From: Kordia algicida OT-1
GTDB taxonomy: Bacteria; Bacteroidota; Bacteroidia; Flavobacteriales; Flavobacteriaceae
Assembly (NCBI RefSeq): GCF_000154725.1
Contig: NZ_DS544873.1
Coordinates: forward strand, 73,118 to 137,117
Direction: 5' to 3'
DNA: 64,000 bases
Shown here: piece after piece, positions 44,543 through 53,290 of the stretch
Position numbering within the stretch: the first letter of the stretch is position 1
Layout of the letters: every line of letters starts with the position of its first letter
Translations under genes and position numbers: made by a program
Notes under the pieces: model-generated
Told to the model about the DNA's origin: nothing
What the model saw: only the letters and a program-made list of their open reading frames with translations
The model's database searches: none

Positions 44543-45175
44543 ATGAATACACAAACACTTTCAAATTTAGGGCAAAACCGCATCGATTATATTGTGTATC
44601 ACAATATTGAAAAGGTTTCACAATTATTATATGACTACGGGTTTGTTGTTCCTGATAATGACAAACACCTAGCCGAAGCAATCAAAGAACTTGTACGCAA
44701 GCGCGGTAGAAAAGTCATCAAACAACTCATAGGCTTACACCCTGATAAAGAAGCCATTTTAAAACTCTATAGCGCGCCCATTAAAAGCGTATGCGAATCG
44801 TGTCAAAATGATTCTTACAATAATGCTCAAAACTCCTGTGACTCTTGTGGATATTCAAAATACAATGGATCAGGGGATGAATATAATTTTCTGAATCAAT
44901 TTGAGAATTACACCCTAGCGGAATTAAACAATTACTACAATCGCATCTTAGAGGAGTCCAATAAAAACCCAAGCAATAAAAAGTTAGCACAAGAAGTACA
45001 ACTTATTTGGAATGAATTGCGCACGCGAAAAGCCATTGCCAAAAAGCAAGCAGAACAAAGACCCGCATCAGGCAATTTTGGATTTGCACCCACCAAAGAT
45101 GATTTAATAATCGTAGGGGTGGTTTTTATTGCAGGGATCATCATCGGTAATGGTTTAAACTTCAAATCATCATAA
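44543..45175 (+). CDS. Membrane-anchored protein with zinc-ribbon-like Cys motifs
   Basis: 210 residues. Helical N-terminus (LAEAIKELVRKRGRKVIKQL), then a four-Cys cluster CESCQNDSYNNAQNSCDSCG near 88-107 with the spacing of a zinc ribbon, a helical linker, and a C-terminal hydrophobic span (LIIVGVVFIAGIIIGNGL). Tail-anchored topology. Its stop is adjacent to the next start (TAAATGG). No family recognised. Confidence 0.65.
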   Translation: MNTQTLSNLGQNRIDYIVYHNIEKVSQLLYDYGFVVPDNDKHLAEAIKELVRKRGRKVIKQLIGLHPDKEAILKLYSAPIKSVCESCQNDSYNNAQNSCDSCGYSKYNGSGDEYNFLNQFENYTLAELNNYYNRILEESNKNPSNKKLAQEVQLIWNELRTRKAIAKKQAEQRPASGNFGFAPTKDDLIIVGVVFIAGIIIGNGLNFKSS

Positions 45176-45841
45176 ATGGATAAAGAACAAATATTATACA
45201 ACAGGGCGATTGATAATTTGACCTATTTGGTATTAAATTATTCAAAACCCGTTCAAGAGCTACTAGGCTATCACAATGTTTTTTTCAAAGGAAATCCTTC
45301 CAAAGAACAGCTTATCAGTGAAATCGTAGAACAAATCAAATTAGACAATACCCGATTTATCAGTTCCCTTGAAAAGCTGATGATTCGCTTTTCAAGCCAA
45401 GAAAACGATCCCTTTTGGGGAGTATTAGCCAAAGGGGCATTAGGTATTGTTGGTGGACTCATTGGCAAGAAAAAGCGACGTAGATCAGGATCAAGTGCAG
45501 GCGCGGGCGCTGTCACAAACGCAGTTGCCCAAGCAAACGCGGCAAAACGTGATATGGAACGCCGATTAAGAGAAATGCAAGCCCAACAGGCGCGTGAACG
45601 TAGGGAAGCAGAATTGCGTAGACAGGAAGCAGAAAGACAAAGACTCAGAGAAGCCAAAGAAGCTAGAGAGAGAGCTGAAGCTGAGAAAAAGAAAACAAAT
45701 ATGATGATTGGAATTGGCGTAGGGGTTGTCTTTATAGGTGTCATATTGGTTATTGCGCTAAAACCAAAGCCACAACCGCAAATCCCTTCATATGCACAAT
45801 ATCCGCCAATGCCACCTGTAGGGGGATCGGCTGTAAAATAG
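45176..45841 (+). CDS. Coiled-coil membrane protein with Pro-rich tail
   Basis: 221 residues. An N-terminal helical domain similar in layout to the preceding gene, a Gly-rich turn (LAKGALGIVGGLIGKKKRRR), a long Arg/Glu/Ala coiled coil (REAELRRQEAERQRLREAKE and onward, ~118-168), a membrane span (MMIGIGVGVVFIGVILVIAL) and a Pro/Tyr tail (YAQYPPMPPVGG). No family recognised. Could bridge a shell and a membrane. Confidence 0.65.
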   Translation: MDKEQILYNRAIDNLTYLVLNYSKPVQELLGYHNVFFKGNPSKEQLISEIVEQIKLDNTRFISSLEKLMIRFSSQENDPFWGVLAKGALGIVGGLIGKKKRRRSGSSAGAGAVTNAVAQANAAKRDMERRLREMQAQQARERREAELRRQEAERQRLREAKEARERAEAEKKKTNMMIGIGVGVVFIGVILVIALKPKPQPQIPSYAQYPPMPPVGGSAVK

Positions 45842-45924
45842 CAGAAACAATCTCACACGCGCTAGATCATACAAATAGTATCACTTCAAAGGCGATACTG
45901 TAAATCAAATATTAGCAATATACT

Positions 45925-46491
45925 ATGATAGATTCATTAGCAAATACACAGATAGCACAATACGATGATTTCAACAGAACAAAAGTACGTCGCATTGTAA
46001 GAAGAAAATCCCGCAGGCGAAGACCGCCTGTTCGCTTTACCAATAGCGGATTTCCTATTCAGGTAAAAGTACCCACAAAAAAACAACCAAAAATTGTAAA
46101 AGGTCGTCCAACCAAATTGCCACCAATTACAAATTTTAGAAAAAGTAAAAATACAGGTGTTGTAAAGCCTGGTATGCTTGTAAAAAATATACCCAACAAA
46201 AAAGCAACGGTAGTCGCTTCTAAAAAGAAGATTGCTATAGACAAACTCATTAAAAAAACGGCAATACCAAGCAAAGTTCAAGGGAATGATACTATGGTAT
46301 CAAAACAAAGTTCTCTTACTCAAGGTCAAGAAAAACAAGCCGTAAAAAAGGCACAACAGTCAGACGCTAGGGTAAGCAAGATTGTAAAAATTGTAGCAGG
46401 TGTGGGAATAATCGCTTTGGCAGGTTTTGGCATTTACAAATATGTTCAACATCAAAAAAAAGTAAAGGTTAAACTTAAAAAATCAGCATAA
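45925..46491 (+). CDS. Basic protein with C-terminal membrane span
   Basis: 188 residues, strongly basic (RRIVRRKSRRRRPPVRFTNS, KQPKIVKGRPTKLPP) and with a single C-terminal hydrophobic span (IVKIVAGVGIIALAGFGIYK) before a Lys tail. Arg-rich N-termini plus a tail anchor would suit DNA contact at a membrane. The stop is contiguous with the next ATG. Confidence 0.65.
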   Translation: MIDSLANTQIAQYDDFNRTKVRRIVRRKSRRRRPPVRFTNSGFPIQVKVPTKKQPKIVKGRPTKLPPITNFRKSKNTGVVKPGMLVKNIPNKKATVVASKKKIAIDKLIKKTAIPSKVQGNDTMVSKQSSLTQGQEKQAVKKAQQSDARVSKIVKIVAGVGIIALAGFGIYKYVQHQKKVKVKLKKSA

Positions 46492-46980
46492 ATGATATCA
46501 GGAGAAACACAGGCGCTTGTTGAAAATCATTTTCTAGCGGATGATTATGATGAATTTTTTGGGAGTAAAAAAAAACGAGCCGAGCGAAAAGCCAAACGAA
46601 AAGCAAGAAGATTAGCAAGGCGTTTAAAAAGAAATTCTTCAGCCAAAGTGCAAGAGCGAAAACAAAAGCGACGTAAATTTTTCAAAGATGTCGGACAGGT
46701 ATACAGGGATATTGGTGGGGCAACTGCCATTGGTGGTGTTATAGATGCCATTGTCATGCCAAAAGATAAACAAACTACAAATATTCCAAGTGACTTACCT
46801 TCTGATTATCAGTTTTCAGTGGGTAGTCAAGCCAGCGAAATTGTGGAAGAAAAACAACAACAGAAAAAAGGGATTCCAACCTACGTTTACATCGCTGGTG
46901 GTGTTGCGGTTCTTGGCATTGTAACGCTAGTTATTTTACAAAGCAACAAAGCAAAACAAGTTCAAGTCCTTAGCCAATGA
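46492..46980 (+). CDS. Basic protein with C-terminal membrane span
   Basis: 162 residues with the same plan as the preceding gene: basic (KKKRAERKAKRKARRLARRL), a Gly-rich helix (GGATAIGGVIDAIVMPKDKQ), and a C-terminal span (VYIAGGVAVLGIVTLVILQS). Probably related in role, if not in sequence, to its neighbour. Overlaps the next gene start by four bases. Confidence 0.65.
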   Translation: MISGETQALVENHFLADDYDEFFGSKKKRAERKAKRKARRLARRLKRNSSAKVQERKQKRRKFFKDVGQVYRDIGGATAIGGVIDAIVMPKDKQTTNIPSDLPSDYQFSVGSQASEIVEEKQQQKKGIPTYVYIAGGVAVLGIVTLVILQSNKAKQVQVLSQ

Positions 46981-47747
46981 TAGTTACGATTCCCTCAAAT
47001 AGTAAGCGATTTAGAATACGTCTTAAAATAGTGTCAAAAAAGCCTTTTGAGCTAGGAATTCGACTCTATAATCCAATGCATGCTAATTCCTATTATTTCA
47101 GACGCAAAGCAACATTTAAAAACGCTGAGATACAGCGTGAATTTATGATCTCAATGCCTGTATCTCCAAAGAGTTTGGAAATGGAAATTTACGATAAAAA
47201 CAGTCCAAGTGATACGGCTTTTGAGATTGAAAATGTTCGGGTAGAAAAAATGCCTGAGATCAAGATGTGGGCAACTGATGCGCAATACAAATTTTTTGAA
47301 TTCGCTGTAGATTTTTCAGAGAAAGCGGGTTACTGCGCTCCAGGATTTTATCAGAGCAAAGATGGAGAATTTTTATTTCAATATCTATCTAAAATTACCG
47401 ATGCCTTCGGAAACGAACTCATTACACCCGCGAGAACACATCGAAAAATGCCACGCGTACAAATATCTCGAAAACTATTTCTAGGCTATACCGTACCGAT
47501 ACGCGTTGCCATATTGGCACATGAGGGATGCCACTGGTTTTTAAATACCCGGAGTCAAACCACCGCAGATTTGTGTGGCATCAAACAATATTTGGATTAT
47601 GGTTTCCCCACTATCGAAGCGGTATATGCCGTTACAAAAGTATTTGGGAACAACCCTGAAATGGTTGGTAAATCTCAAATAAGCAGAACAAAACAGGTTA
47701 TTAATTTCATTGAAAACTATAGAAAAAATGAACAAGCAACTAGATAA
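46977..47747 (+). CDS. Soluble protein with HExxH zinc-protease motif
   Basis: 256 residues with no membrane span. A beta-rich N-terminal half (RFRIRLKIVSKKPFELGIRL) precedes IRVAILAHEGCHWFLNTRSQ near 183-199, where HEGCH fits the HExxH zinc-binding and catalytic motif; TADLCGIKQYLDYGF follows with a possible third ligand (Asp). Could be a maturation protease or, if inactive, a structural fold. Its C-terminus overlaps the next gene by 38 bases. Confidence 0.65.
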   Translation: MIVTIPSNSKRFRIRLKIVSKKPFELGIRLYNPMHANSYYFRRKATFKNAEIQREFMISMPVSPKSLEMEIYDKNSPSDTAFEIENVRVEKMPEIKMWATDAQYKFFEFAVDFSEKAGYCAPGFYQSKDGEFLFQYLSKITDAFGNELITPARTHRKMPRVQISRKLFLGYTVPIRVAILAHEGCHWFLNTRSQTTADLCGIKQYLDYGFPTIEAVYAVTKVFGNNPEMVGKSQISRTKQVINFIENYRKNEQATR

Positions 47748-49221
47748 TTGGTACGACCAGCATGAGCGATTGCGATTGTTCTACAAAGAACTCTTGGAAG
47801 AAAATGAAGTTGCACAAATAACAGTCACTAATTGCAGTGATGACTCCCGTGAGATTACCTTATGGGGCACAAATAAATGCGCACCAATTGCTAATCCTTT
47901 AAACGGATTTGAAGAAATATTAAAAGAAGCTGATTTAGTTTTAGCTACCTCAGAGGTTGTATACAATCCTGTAAACGATCTATTTTACGTACTCAGCAGT
48001 AGGGATGACTCTTTAATTATAGTAAATGACCAAGCTGTAGTATTGCAAACCATATCACTACGCATCAATGAACTTACCCTTGTAAATCCAAACAACATCG
48101 TTGTCAATACCAACCCTAACAGTATTGAATATGGGTATGTGGGGATTACAGGTATACGAGAAAAAGAGTTTTTTACCGTTGATTTGAATTTCAATATTTC
48201 AAGAAGAATTACCCTAGCTAACGATCCTATTGATTTGGTGTACAATCCTATAGATGACGCTTACTTTATCACGGAGAGTGTTAGAGATTCGGTCACAAAA
48301 ATTACTGCCTTTGATAACACGGTTATTGATTATTTAACTATTGCTGGAGTAAAAACACTCGGTGTAAATACCGATAATGGAGACCTGTACATACACAATA
48401 TTTCAAATAATAATGTTGATGTATACAATTCAAATGGCGTAAGAAAGGGATGGATTGAGCGAGCAACAGCAAATGAGAATAAGGTAAGCTTTTACTATCA
48501 TACGATCAATCAAAAAATGTACATCGCCTACGATAGTCTGAATTCATTGGTCGTGGTCAATACCACCACACTTGCCACAGAAAAAATATTAAATACGGCG
48601 TTAGAGCCCATTGATATTGAATTCAATCCATTAAATAACTTGATATATGTAGCTAGTCAAGACGAGCAGAAATTTACGCGGATTGATGCTGATTTGGAAG
48701 TGGTAGATCATATACCATTGGTCAGCTTTGATAGAAGCTTTGCCATAAGTTCTAAAAACGGCACAATAGCACTTAACAACGCAACCCTTAGAAAGCTATT
48801 TGTCTATACAAGAAATTCAAAACTATTGGTCAAAGTTAGTGATGATTACCAGCAAATTCGGGAGGATTTCAAATACAATCCAATGCTTATAAGCCATGTG
48901 AAAGTGGTGGCTTCAACAAGTGCGCGTATCAACACCTTGCAAATTATTGAATCTTCCATATCAGGCAAACAAACATGTGAGTCTATTTCCCTTAGAAGCT
49001 ATCAAAGTCCACAAGGCTTTGGGAATGTATCAGAAGTATTTGAAATGGAAGGCTATATCATCGATGGACGTGTGTGTTGGCGCTTTACCATACATCCTAA
49101 TCAACAAGTAACCTTTTTAATCTACTATCAGCAATTAGAGATGTACAATTTTTTACCTGAGAAGGCGAGAATTTCAACGGGTGTTCAAATGAGCAATGGC
49201 ATACCCGAAGCTTGGAAATAA
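47710..49221 (+). CDS. Beta-propeller (YncE-like) protein
   Basis: 503 residues. Several WD/YncE-type blades with the recurring phrase N-P-h-(N/D)-(N/D)-h-(I/F)-Y-V, as in YNPVNDLFYVLSSRDDSLI, YNPIDDAYFITESVRDSV and FNPLNNLIYVASQDEQKF, between ~65 and 370, followed by a beta-rich C-terminal domain (~385-500). No signal peptide or membrane span. Propellers of this type mediate protein or glycan binding and could serve as a receptor-binding or spike component. The start overlaps the protease-like gene by 38 bp; an ATG at 47728 (MNKQLDNWYDQ) would shorten that. Confidence 0.7.
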   Translation: MKTIEKMNKQLDNWYDQHERLRLFYKELLEENEVAQITVTNCSDDSREITLWGTNKCAPIANPLNGFEEILKEADLVLATSEVVYNPVNDLFYVLSSRDDSLIIVNDQAVVLQTISLRINELTLVNPNNIVVNTNPNSIEYGYVGITGIREKEFFTVDLNFNISRRITLANDPIDLVYNPIDDAYFITESVRDSVTKITAFDNTVIDYLTIAGVKTLGVNTDNGDLYIHNISNNNVDVYNSNGVRKGWIERATANENKVSFYYHTINQKMYIAYDSLNSLVVVNTTTLATEKILNTALEPIDIEFNPLNNLIYVASQDEQKFTRIDADLEVVDHIPLVSFDRSFAISSKNGTIALNNATLRKLFVYTRNSKLLVKVSDDYQQIREDFKYNPMLISHVKVVASTSARINTLQIIESSISGKQTCESISLRSYQSPQGFGNVSEVFEMEGYIIDGRVCWRFTIHPNQQVTFLIYYQQLEMYNFLPEKARISTGVQMSNGIPEAWK

Positions 49222-49242
49222 ACACTTAAAAAAATACATGCA

Positions 49243-49677
49243 ATGAGAACATTAATACAAATAGCACACAGTCAGTACGGTGTTACCGAGAAAAAAGGAA
49301 AACTGCACAATCCTGTAATTGTCAATTATTTCAAAGAAATCGGACATAGGTGGGTTTCAAATGATGAGACAGCATGGTGTTCCGCCTTTATGAATTGGGT
49401 GGCACTAAAGGCAAATAAACAAAGAAGTGGAAAGTTAAATGCACGTTCATGGCTATCGGTTGGTAGAAAAATCGATAAGCCAAAACAGGGCGATGTGGTA
49501 GTTCTTTGGCGAGAGAAAAAACATAGTTGGAAAGGTCATGTTGGATTATTTATCAATTATTCAGAAGATAAAAAATACATATATGTACTTGGTGGCAATC
49601 AAAAAAATCAGGTCAATATACAGCGATATCCCGCTTATAGATTACTTGGTTTTAGACGACTTGAAAACGCACAATAA
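49243..49677 (+). CDS. TIGR02594-type NlpC/P60-CHAP-like peptidoglycan hydrolase
   Basis: 144 residues without a signal peptide. The catalytic Cys lies in NDETAWCSAFMNWVALKA near 47, and the His in WKGHVGLFINY near 103, with PKQGDVVVLWRE between them, the pattern of the TIGR02594 family of phage and plasmid wall hydrolases. It cuts peptidoglycan peptide cross-links or the amide bond. Sits in the operon as the first of three wall-active-type proteins. Confidence 0.8.
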   Translation: MRTLIQIAHSQYGVTEKKGKLHNPVIVNYFKEIGHRWVSNDETAWCSAFMNWVALKANKQRSGKLNARSWLSVGRKIDKPKQGDVVVLWREKKHSWKGHVGLFINYSEDKKYIYVLGGNQKNQVNIQRYPAYRLLGFRRLENAQ

Positions 49678-49693
49678 CTAAAACAAAACAAAG

Positions 49694-50200
49694 ATGAAAG
49701 AAATAGATTATCTAATTATACACAGTACCGACACTTCTGAGGCAAAGGACTTTGGAAAAGATGTCATTATAAAAAAGCATACGCAGACTAAGCGCAATAA
49801 CGGACTTGGATTTAATCGTCCTGGCTTTGATTATCTGATTCCTTTCGATGGAAGTTTACAAGTAATTATCAATGAGGACAATCCAACACAAACCGATGTA
49901 TGGGGAATCTCAAAGGGAGTTGAAAGTCTCACAGGGATTGCCAAAAACATCGCCTATGTAGGTGGACGTACTCTAAAGGAAGCTTGGGATAAAGACACCC
50001 GTACCGATGCCCAAAAACAAACACTTGAAACTATTGTAAAATTCTATGTGCTTCGTTTTCCAAATATCGTGATTATGGGTTTCAATGAAGTACCTACCAA
50101 AATAGCAGAAGATAGTCCAGCTTTTAGCGTAAGTGATTGGCTTGTCTCTATCGGTATACCAGAAAAGAATATTTACAAGAAACCGCAAGAAAAGGTATGA
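49694..50200 (+). CDS. Amidase_2-like protein with degenerate zinc site
   Basis: 168 residues resembling T7 lysozyme / N-acetylmuramoyl-L-alanine amidase. The first His ligand is kept (YLIIHSTDTSE), and GFDYLIPFDGSLQVI and NIAYVGGRT follow the fold. At the second metal site the usual GHxxVPxKxCPxF is GFNEVPTKIAEDSPAF: His is Phe and Cys is Ser. Two of three zinc ligands are therefore gone, so hydrolysis is unlikely; peptidoglycan binding or a structural role is more plausible. Overlaps the next start by four bases. Confidence 0.75.
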   Translation: MKEIDYLIIHSTDTSEAKDFGKDVIIKKHTQTKRNNGLGFNRPGFDYLIPFDGSLQVIINEDNPTQTDVWGISKGVESLTGIAKNIAYVGGRTLKEAWDKDTRTDAQKQTLETIVKFYVLRFPNIVIMGFNEVPTKIAEDSPAFSVSDWLVSIGIPEKNIYKKPQEKV

Positions 50201-50382
50201 GAACACTCATAAGCATTGCCGTAGGTTTTTGGATTGCTAGAGAAATATCGTCGAGATATCATAAGAGATTGTGCATCCGAATTCAAATCAGACAAAAGAG
50301 GAAATTAGAAACATACTTTAAAAATCAAGGTTTTTCACAAAGGCAAATCAGAGAATATACCAATTCAATCTTTAATCTTTAA
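50197..50382 (+). CDS. 61-residue basic membrane-anchored protein
   Basis: ATG 50197 overlaps the preceding stop (ATGA). MRTLISIAVGFWIAREISSR has an N-terminal hydrophobic helix; the remainder (YHKRLCIRIQIRQKRKLETY) is strongly basic and amphipathic. An upstream in-frame ATG at 50137 would run within the amidase gene and is rejected. No family recognised. Confidence 0.6.
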   Translation: MRTLISIAVGFWIAREISSRYHKRLCIRIQIRQKRKLETYFKNQGFSQRQIREYTNSIFNL

Positions 50383-50384
50383 CA

Positions 50385-50831
50385 ATGGCAATTCAAATAC
50401 AAGTTGAGAATCAATTATTTCTAGTTCCTGAAGCGGATGATAGTTGTGACTTTTGGACAAGTTACTACAGGCAGTTAAAAAATAAGCTTGGAAAACAAAA
50501 TGCAAAAATGATTTGGCTGGTTACTTGGAAGTCTAACGGCTCTACTTTTTGTACCACAAGTCCAACCTTTAACAAGTGGTTAAAAGCAAATGATTTAGAT
50601 GTATCAAACCTAGCCACGCGAACTATTGCCGATATCTCTGAGATCGGTAGTAATATTTTGGGACTCAGTAAAAGCATGACAAAAATACTATCTATTGGGA
50701 TTCCAATTCTATTAATCATTGTACTGATAGGTGTTGTTGTGGTACTTCGAAATTCATCAAAAAATCTAAGCGTTAAAGATTTAGCCATGTTAAGCCCAAC
50801 AGGACGCGTTACAAAATTATTAGGCAAATGA
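50385..50831 (+). CDS. Protein with C-terminal membrane span
   Basis: 148 residues. A soluble N-terminal half (LFLVPEADDSCDFWTSYYRQ, WLKANDLDVSNLATRTIADI) is followed by a single hydrophobic span (ILSIGIPILLIIVLIGVVVV) and a short basic tail. It overlaps the next gene by four bases. No family recognised. Confidence 0.65.
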   Translation: MAIQIQVENQLFLVPEADDSCDFWTSYYRQLKNKLGKQNAKMIWLVTWKSNGSTFCTTSPTFNKWLKANDLDVSNLATRTIADISEIGSNILGLSKSMTKILSIGIPILLIIVLIGVVVVLRNSSKNLSVKDLAMLSPTGRVTKLLGK

Positions 50832-51322
50832 AAAAAAGCATATTCATCATATCGGGCGCGGGAGTTGGAATACTGTTAATTGGTAGTTTCATCATTAGAG
50901 ATCGCACTAAAAAACAAGAACGCTTAACAAGCAAATTACTCATTGCCCTGAGCGCGAGAATAGAACCAATTAAAAATGGTTTAGGTGGTCAAAATGCCTT
51001 TGATATCCATTATTTAGACAAGGTTACTCAAAGGGTAAGCGGGAGTGTTATAGCCTTACAAGAAAGTACCGCTTTATACTATGCAAATCAAATTAAAAGC
51101 GCCTTTGGTGCTTGGTATCAAGGTGGCGACGATGAGCAGAAAGTATACAGCGTGTTTAGAAAACTCAAAGACAAGGTTCAAGTTTCCCAAGTAGCGAAGG
51201 CTTTTCAAGGTGGGGATGAATCAGTGAATTTGATCGATGTTTTAAAAGATCGTTTCGATAAAAATGAAATCAAGATCGTATTAGATATAGTCAATAAAAA
51301 ACCAAATTACAGAACTGCATAA
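50828..51322 (+). CDS. N-anchored protein with annexin-like repeat, copy 1
   Basis: 164 residues. An N-terminal span (SIFIISGAGVGILLIGSFII), a helical linker, then GGDDEQKVYSVFRKLKDKVQ and VSQVAKAFQGGDESVNLIDV near 97-140. The pattern G-x-D-E ... vhphF ... lhxAa ... L resembles an annexin-type helical repeat. The following gene has the same plan (NDDEYAVRDVFKQLQSKTDV), and both end KPNYR or LPNYK, so the two look like tandem paralogues. Confidence 0.65.
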   Translation: MKKSIFIISGAGVGILLIGSFIIRDRTKKQERLTSKLLIALSARIEPIKNGLGGQNAFDIHYLDKVTQRVSGSVIALQESTALYYANQIKSAFGAWYQGGDDEQKVYSVFRKLKDKVQVSQVAKAFQGGDESVNLIDVLKDRFDKNEIKIVLDIVNKKPNYRTA

Positions 51323-51325
51323 GAT

Positions 51326-51853
51326 ATGAAAAGCACACAAAATACATGGTGGATAGTTGGTGGTGGCGCGCTTGTTTTAAGTGGTGTTGGTGCATTTTTT
51401 TATTTCAAAACAAAGGGGAGTAATACGCAAGGCTACTCCATAGCATCTACACAATCCAATATTGGAAATGGAATAAAAATAAACACATCAACCACAGCTT
51501 CGGTAAAACAAGAACCCAATTGGAACAAACCCTTTAACATGAATTATATGGAAGATGTAAAAAAGTGGGTTGCGCCAAAAAATATCATTGTTTTTAGCGC
51601 GTCAACGGCAGAAGGTTTAGTAAAAACACTTCACAATGCAAAGGGAACTTTTAATGACGATGAATACGCCGTTAGAGACGTTTTCAAACAATTGCAAAGT
51701 AAAACAGACGTAGCAAGTCTATCCAAAGCTTATTACATCAACCACAATCAAAAAGATTTGTGGCAACATCTCAACAGCTTTTTAAGTCATTCGGAAATGA
51801 AACTATACGTATGGAAATACATAAACCGATTACCTAATTATAAATTATCATAA
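51326..51853 (+). CDS. N-anchored protein with annexin-like repeat, copy 2
   Basis: 175 residues. N-terminal span (WWIVGGGALVLSGVGAFFYF), a Thr/Ser/Asn linker, then FNDDEYAVRDVFKQLQSKTD and VASLSKAYYINHNQKDLWQH near 110-150, aligning with the preceding gene product. Starts three bases after it. Probably a duplicated membrane-anchored component; no family recognised beyond the repeat impression. Confidence 0.65.
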   Translation: MKSTQNTWWIVGGGALVLSGVGAFFYFKTKGSNTQGYSIASTQSNIGNGIKINTSTTASVKQEPNWNKPFNMNYMEDVKKWVAPKNIIVFSASTAEGLVKTLHNAKGTFNDDEYAVRDVFKQLQSKTDVASLSKAYYINHNQKDLWQHLNSFLSHSEMKLYVWKYINRLPNYKLS

Positions 51854-51866
51854 AACAGACAAACAA

Positions 51867-52355
51867 ATGAAAAATCAAAAACAAATAACATCGTCATTCT
51901 TTACAAAGCACAAAACACCGATTATCATAGGAAGTGTTGTGGTTGTACTCACGGGGATTGGTATTGCTTACTATGTAATGAGTTCCAAGAAAAAAAAGGA
52001 ACGTGATAAAACAACAAAAATGAGTGAAACTACCGTTAGCATTCCTACGATACCTTCAAGATACAGTACACCGCCATATACTCCTTCCACAACAAGAACT
52101 ACGACACCTACAGGGACAAGTTCCTCAAGAATCGTTGTCAAATATGGAAGTCGCGGTAGTCTAGTGAGAGTTTTACAACGCTATCTAAAGACCTTGAATG
52201 CAGATTTGGGCAGAACGGGCGCAAAGCGTGATGGCGTTGATGGCGCATATGGTCCGAAAACAGCTAAAGCGGCAAAGAGTAAATTAAATAAAACAACTTT
52301 TAGCGCTACAGATATTAACAACATGAAAAAAGCATTACAAACACTAGGAAAATAA
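51867..52355 (+). CDS. N-anchored peptidoglycan-binding-domain protein
   Basis: 162 residues. N-terminal membrane span (PIIIGSVVVVLTGIGIAYYV), a Thr/Ser/Pro linker (~50-90), then a PG_binding_1-like domain: YGSRGSLVRVLQRYLKTLNA and DGVDGAYGPKTAKAAKSKLN. Such domains hold proteins to the wall. Its stop overlaps the next start by one base. Confidence 0.8.
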   Translation: MKNQKQITSSFFTKHKTPIIIGSVVVVLTGIGIAYYVMSSKKKKERDKTTKMSETTVSIPTIPSRYSTPPYTPSTTRTTTPTGTSSSRIVVKYGSRGSLVRVLQRYLKTLNADLGRTGAKRDGVDGAYGPKTAKAAKSKLNKTTFSATDINNMKKALQTLGK

Positions 52356-53068
52356 TGGAATCAATCAGTTTAAAAAAAAGACTTTTAGTCGCAGGTGGAA
52401 TTTTGGTATGTGGATACATTGTGTACTGCATTTTAAGGAATCAAGAAGAAGCATTAAAGCAACAACAAGAAACAGAAGATGCTGACTTTGTTATTATTGA
52501 TGAGCATAAAAACTCAGAAAAGTTTGAAACAACAGAAAAAAAGTCAGCTAATTTGCCAATGAGTTCTGATGACTCTAGCTTGCAAAAAACTACTACAAAT
52601 CTCAGCGTTATTAAAAATGTCTCTATGGAAAAATCCATTTCTAAAGCGCAGGATAAAAAGGTTCAGTTAGAAAATAATACGGATAATCAAGCATTAGAAC
52701 TACCTGAGATTCAAGAATCAGATAAGCAAGTGCAAGATATAGCTGTAGCTACAAAGGACACTTCAACTATCAATGACATTGTTGTTAACCAGCCAACCAA
52801 GATAACCATAGCTGAAGAAGAAAAAGTAGCAAATGATGATTTCCCGCTACAGCTAGGAAGCAAGGGAAAGCGTGTGTGGAACTTAAAAGTATACATGCTT
52901 AAAAATCATGGTGCTAGCGGAGTTGTAACCGATGATTATGATGTCCTTACGGTAGAACGTGTCAAACGTTATTTAAAGGCTGATAATGTTACCGAACAAC
53001 TCTACAGAGATTTAAACATGGAAGGCAAACGTAAAAAGAAAAGAAATGCCACAAAAAAGAAGTATTAA
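52355..53068 (+). CDS. N-anchored protein with degenerate peptidoglycan-binding-like C-terminus
   Basis: 237 residues. N-terminal span (LLVAGGILVCGYIVYCILRN), a long acidic, low-complexity linker (~35-175) and a C-terminal LQLGSKGKRVWNLKVYMLKN, GVVTDDYDVLTVERVKRYLK with the layout of a PG_binding_1 domain but without its full consensus. The linker could span the periplasm. Overlaps the next gene by 23 bases. Confidence 0.65.
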   Translation: MESISLKKRLLVAGGILVCGYIVYCILRNQEEALKQQQETEDADFVIIDEHKNSEKFETTEKKSANLPMSSDDSSLQKTTTNLSVIKNVSMEKSISKAQDKKVQLENNTDNQALELPEIQESDKQVQDIAVATKDTSTINDIVVNQPTKITIAEEEKVANDDFPLQLGSKGKRVWNLKVYMLKNHGASGVVTDDYDVLTVERVKRYLKADNVTEQLYRDLNMEGKRKKKRNATKKKY

Positions 53069-53285
53069 AGATTTGATCGGTGGACTTGTTGACAAGGATG
53101 GACTAAAAACAGAAGTAACCATTACCCTTACAAATCAAACAATGATAAAAGTTATAGTAGCCTTATTGTTGAGTGGAGTGGCAATTATTGTGATTGCAAA
53201 TTTTGTAAAAAACTTTGTTCCTAACCAACAATTAACCGCTATAAAAGCAGAATTACAAACCATTAAATCACATTTAAAAACATAG
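53046..53285 (+). CDS. 79-residue single-span membrane protein
   Basis: Hydrophobic span in the middle (MIKVIVALLLSGVAIIVIAN) preceded by a charged segment (LVDKDGLKTEVTITLTNQT) and followed by a short tail (LTAIKAELQTIKSHLKT). Begins inside the preceding gene (MPQKRSIKDLIGG). No family recognised. Confidence 0.6.
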   Translation: MPQKRSIKDLIGGLVDKDGLKTEVTITLTNQTMIKVIVALLLSGVAIIVIANFVKNFVPNQQLTAIKAELQTIKSHLKT

Positions 53286-53290
53286 AACAC

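Noticed and set aside
45271..45744. Minus-strand open frame of 157 codons
   Set aside because: It is antisense to the coiled-coil membrane gene and reflects its Arg/Ala/Glu repeat; low-complexity product with Ser/Ala/Leu bias.
47454..47467. Third copy of the ACGCGTACAAAT operator motif
   Set aside because: Only ~12 bases match, the upstream TTTTGTA half is missing, and it lies inside a coding region.
50137..50196. Upstream start for the 61-residue protein at 50197
   Set aside because: It would extend into the amidase-like gene; the ATGA overlap start matches the coupling seen throughout the operon.
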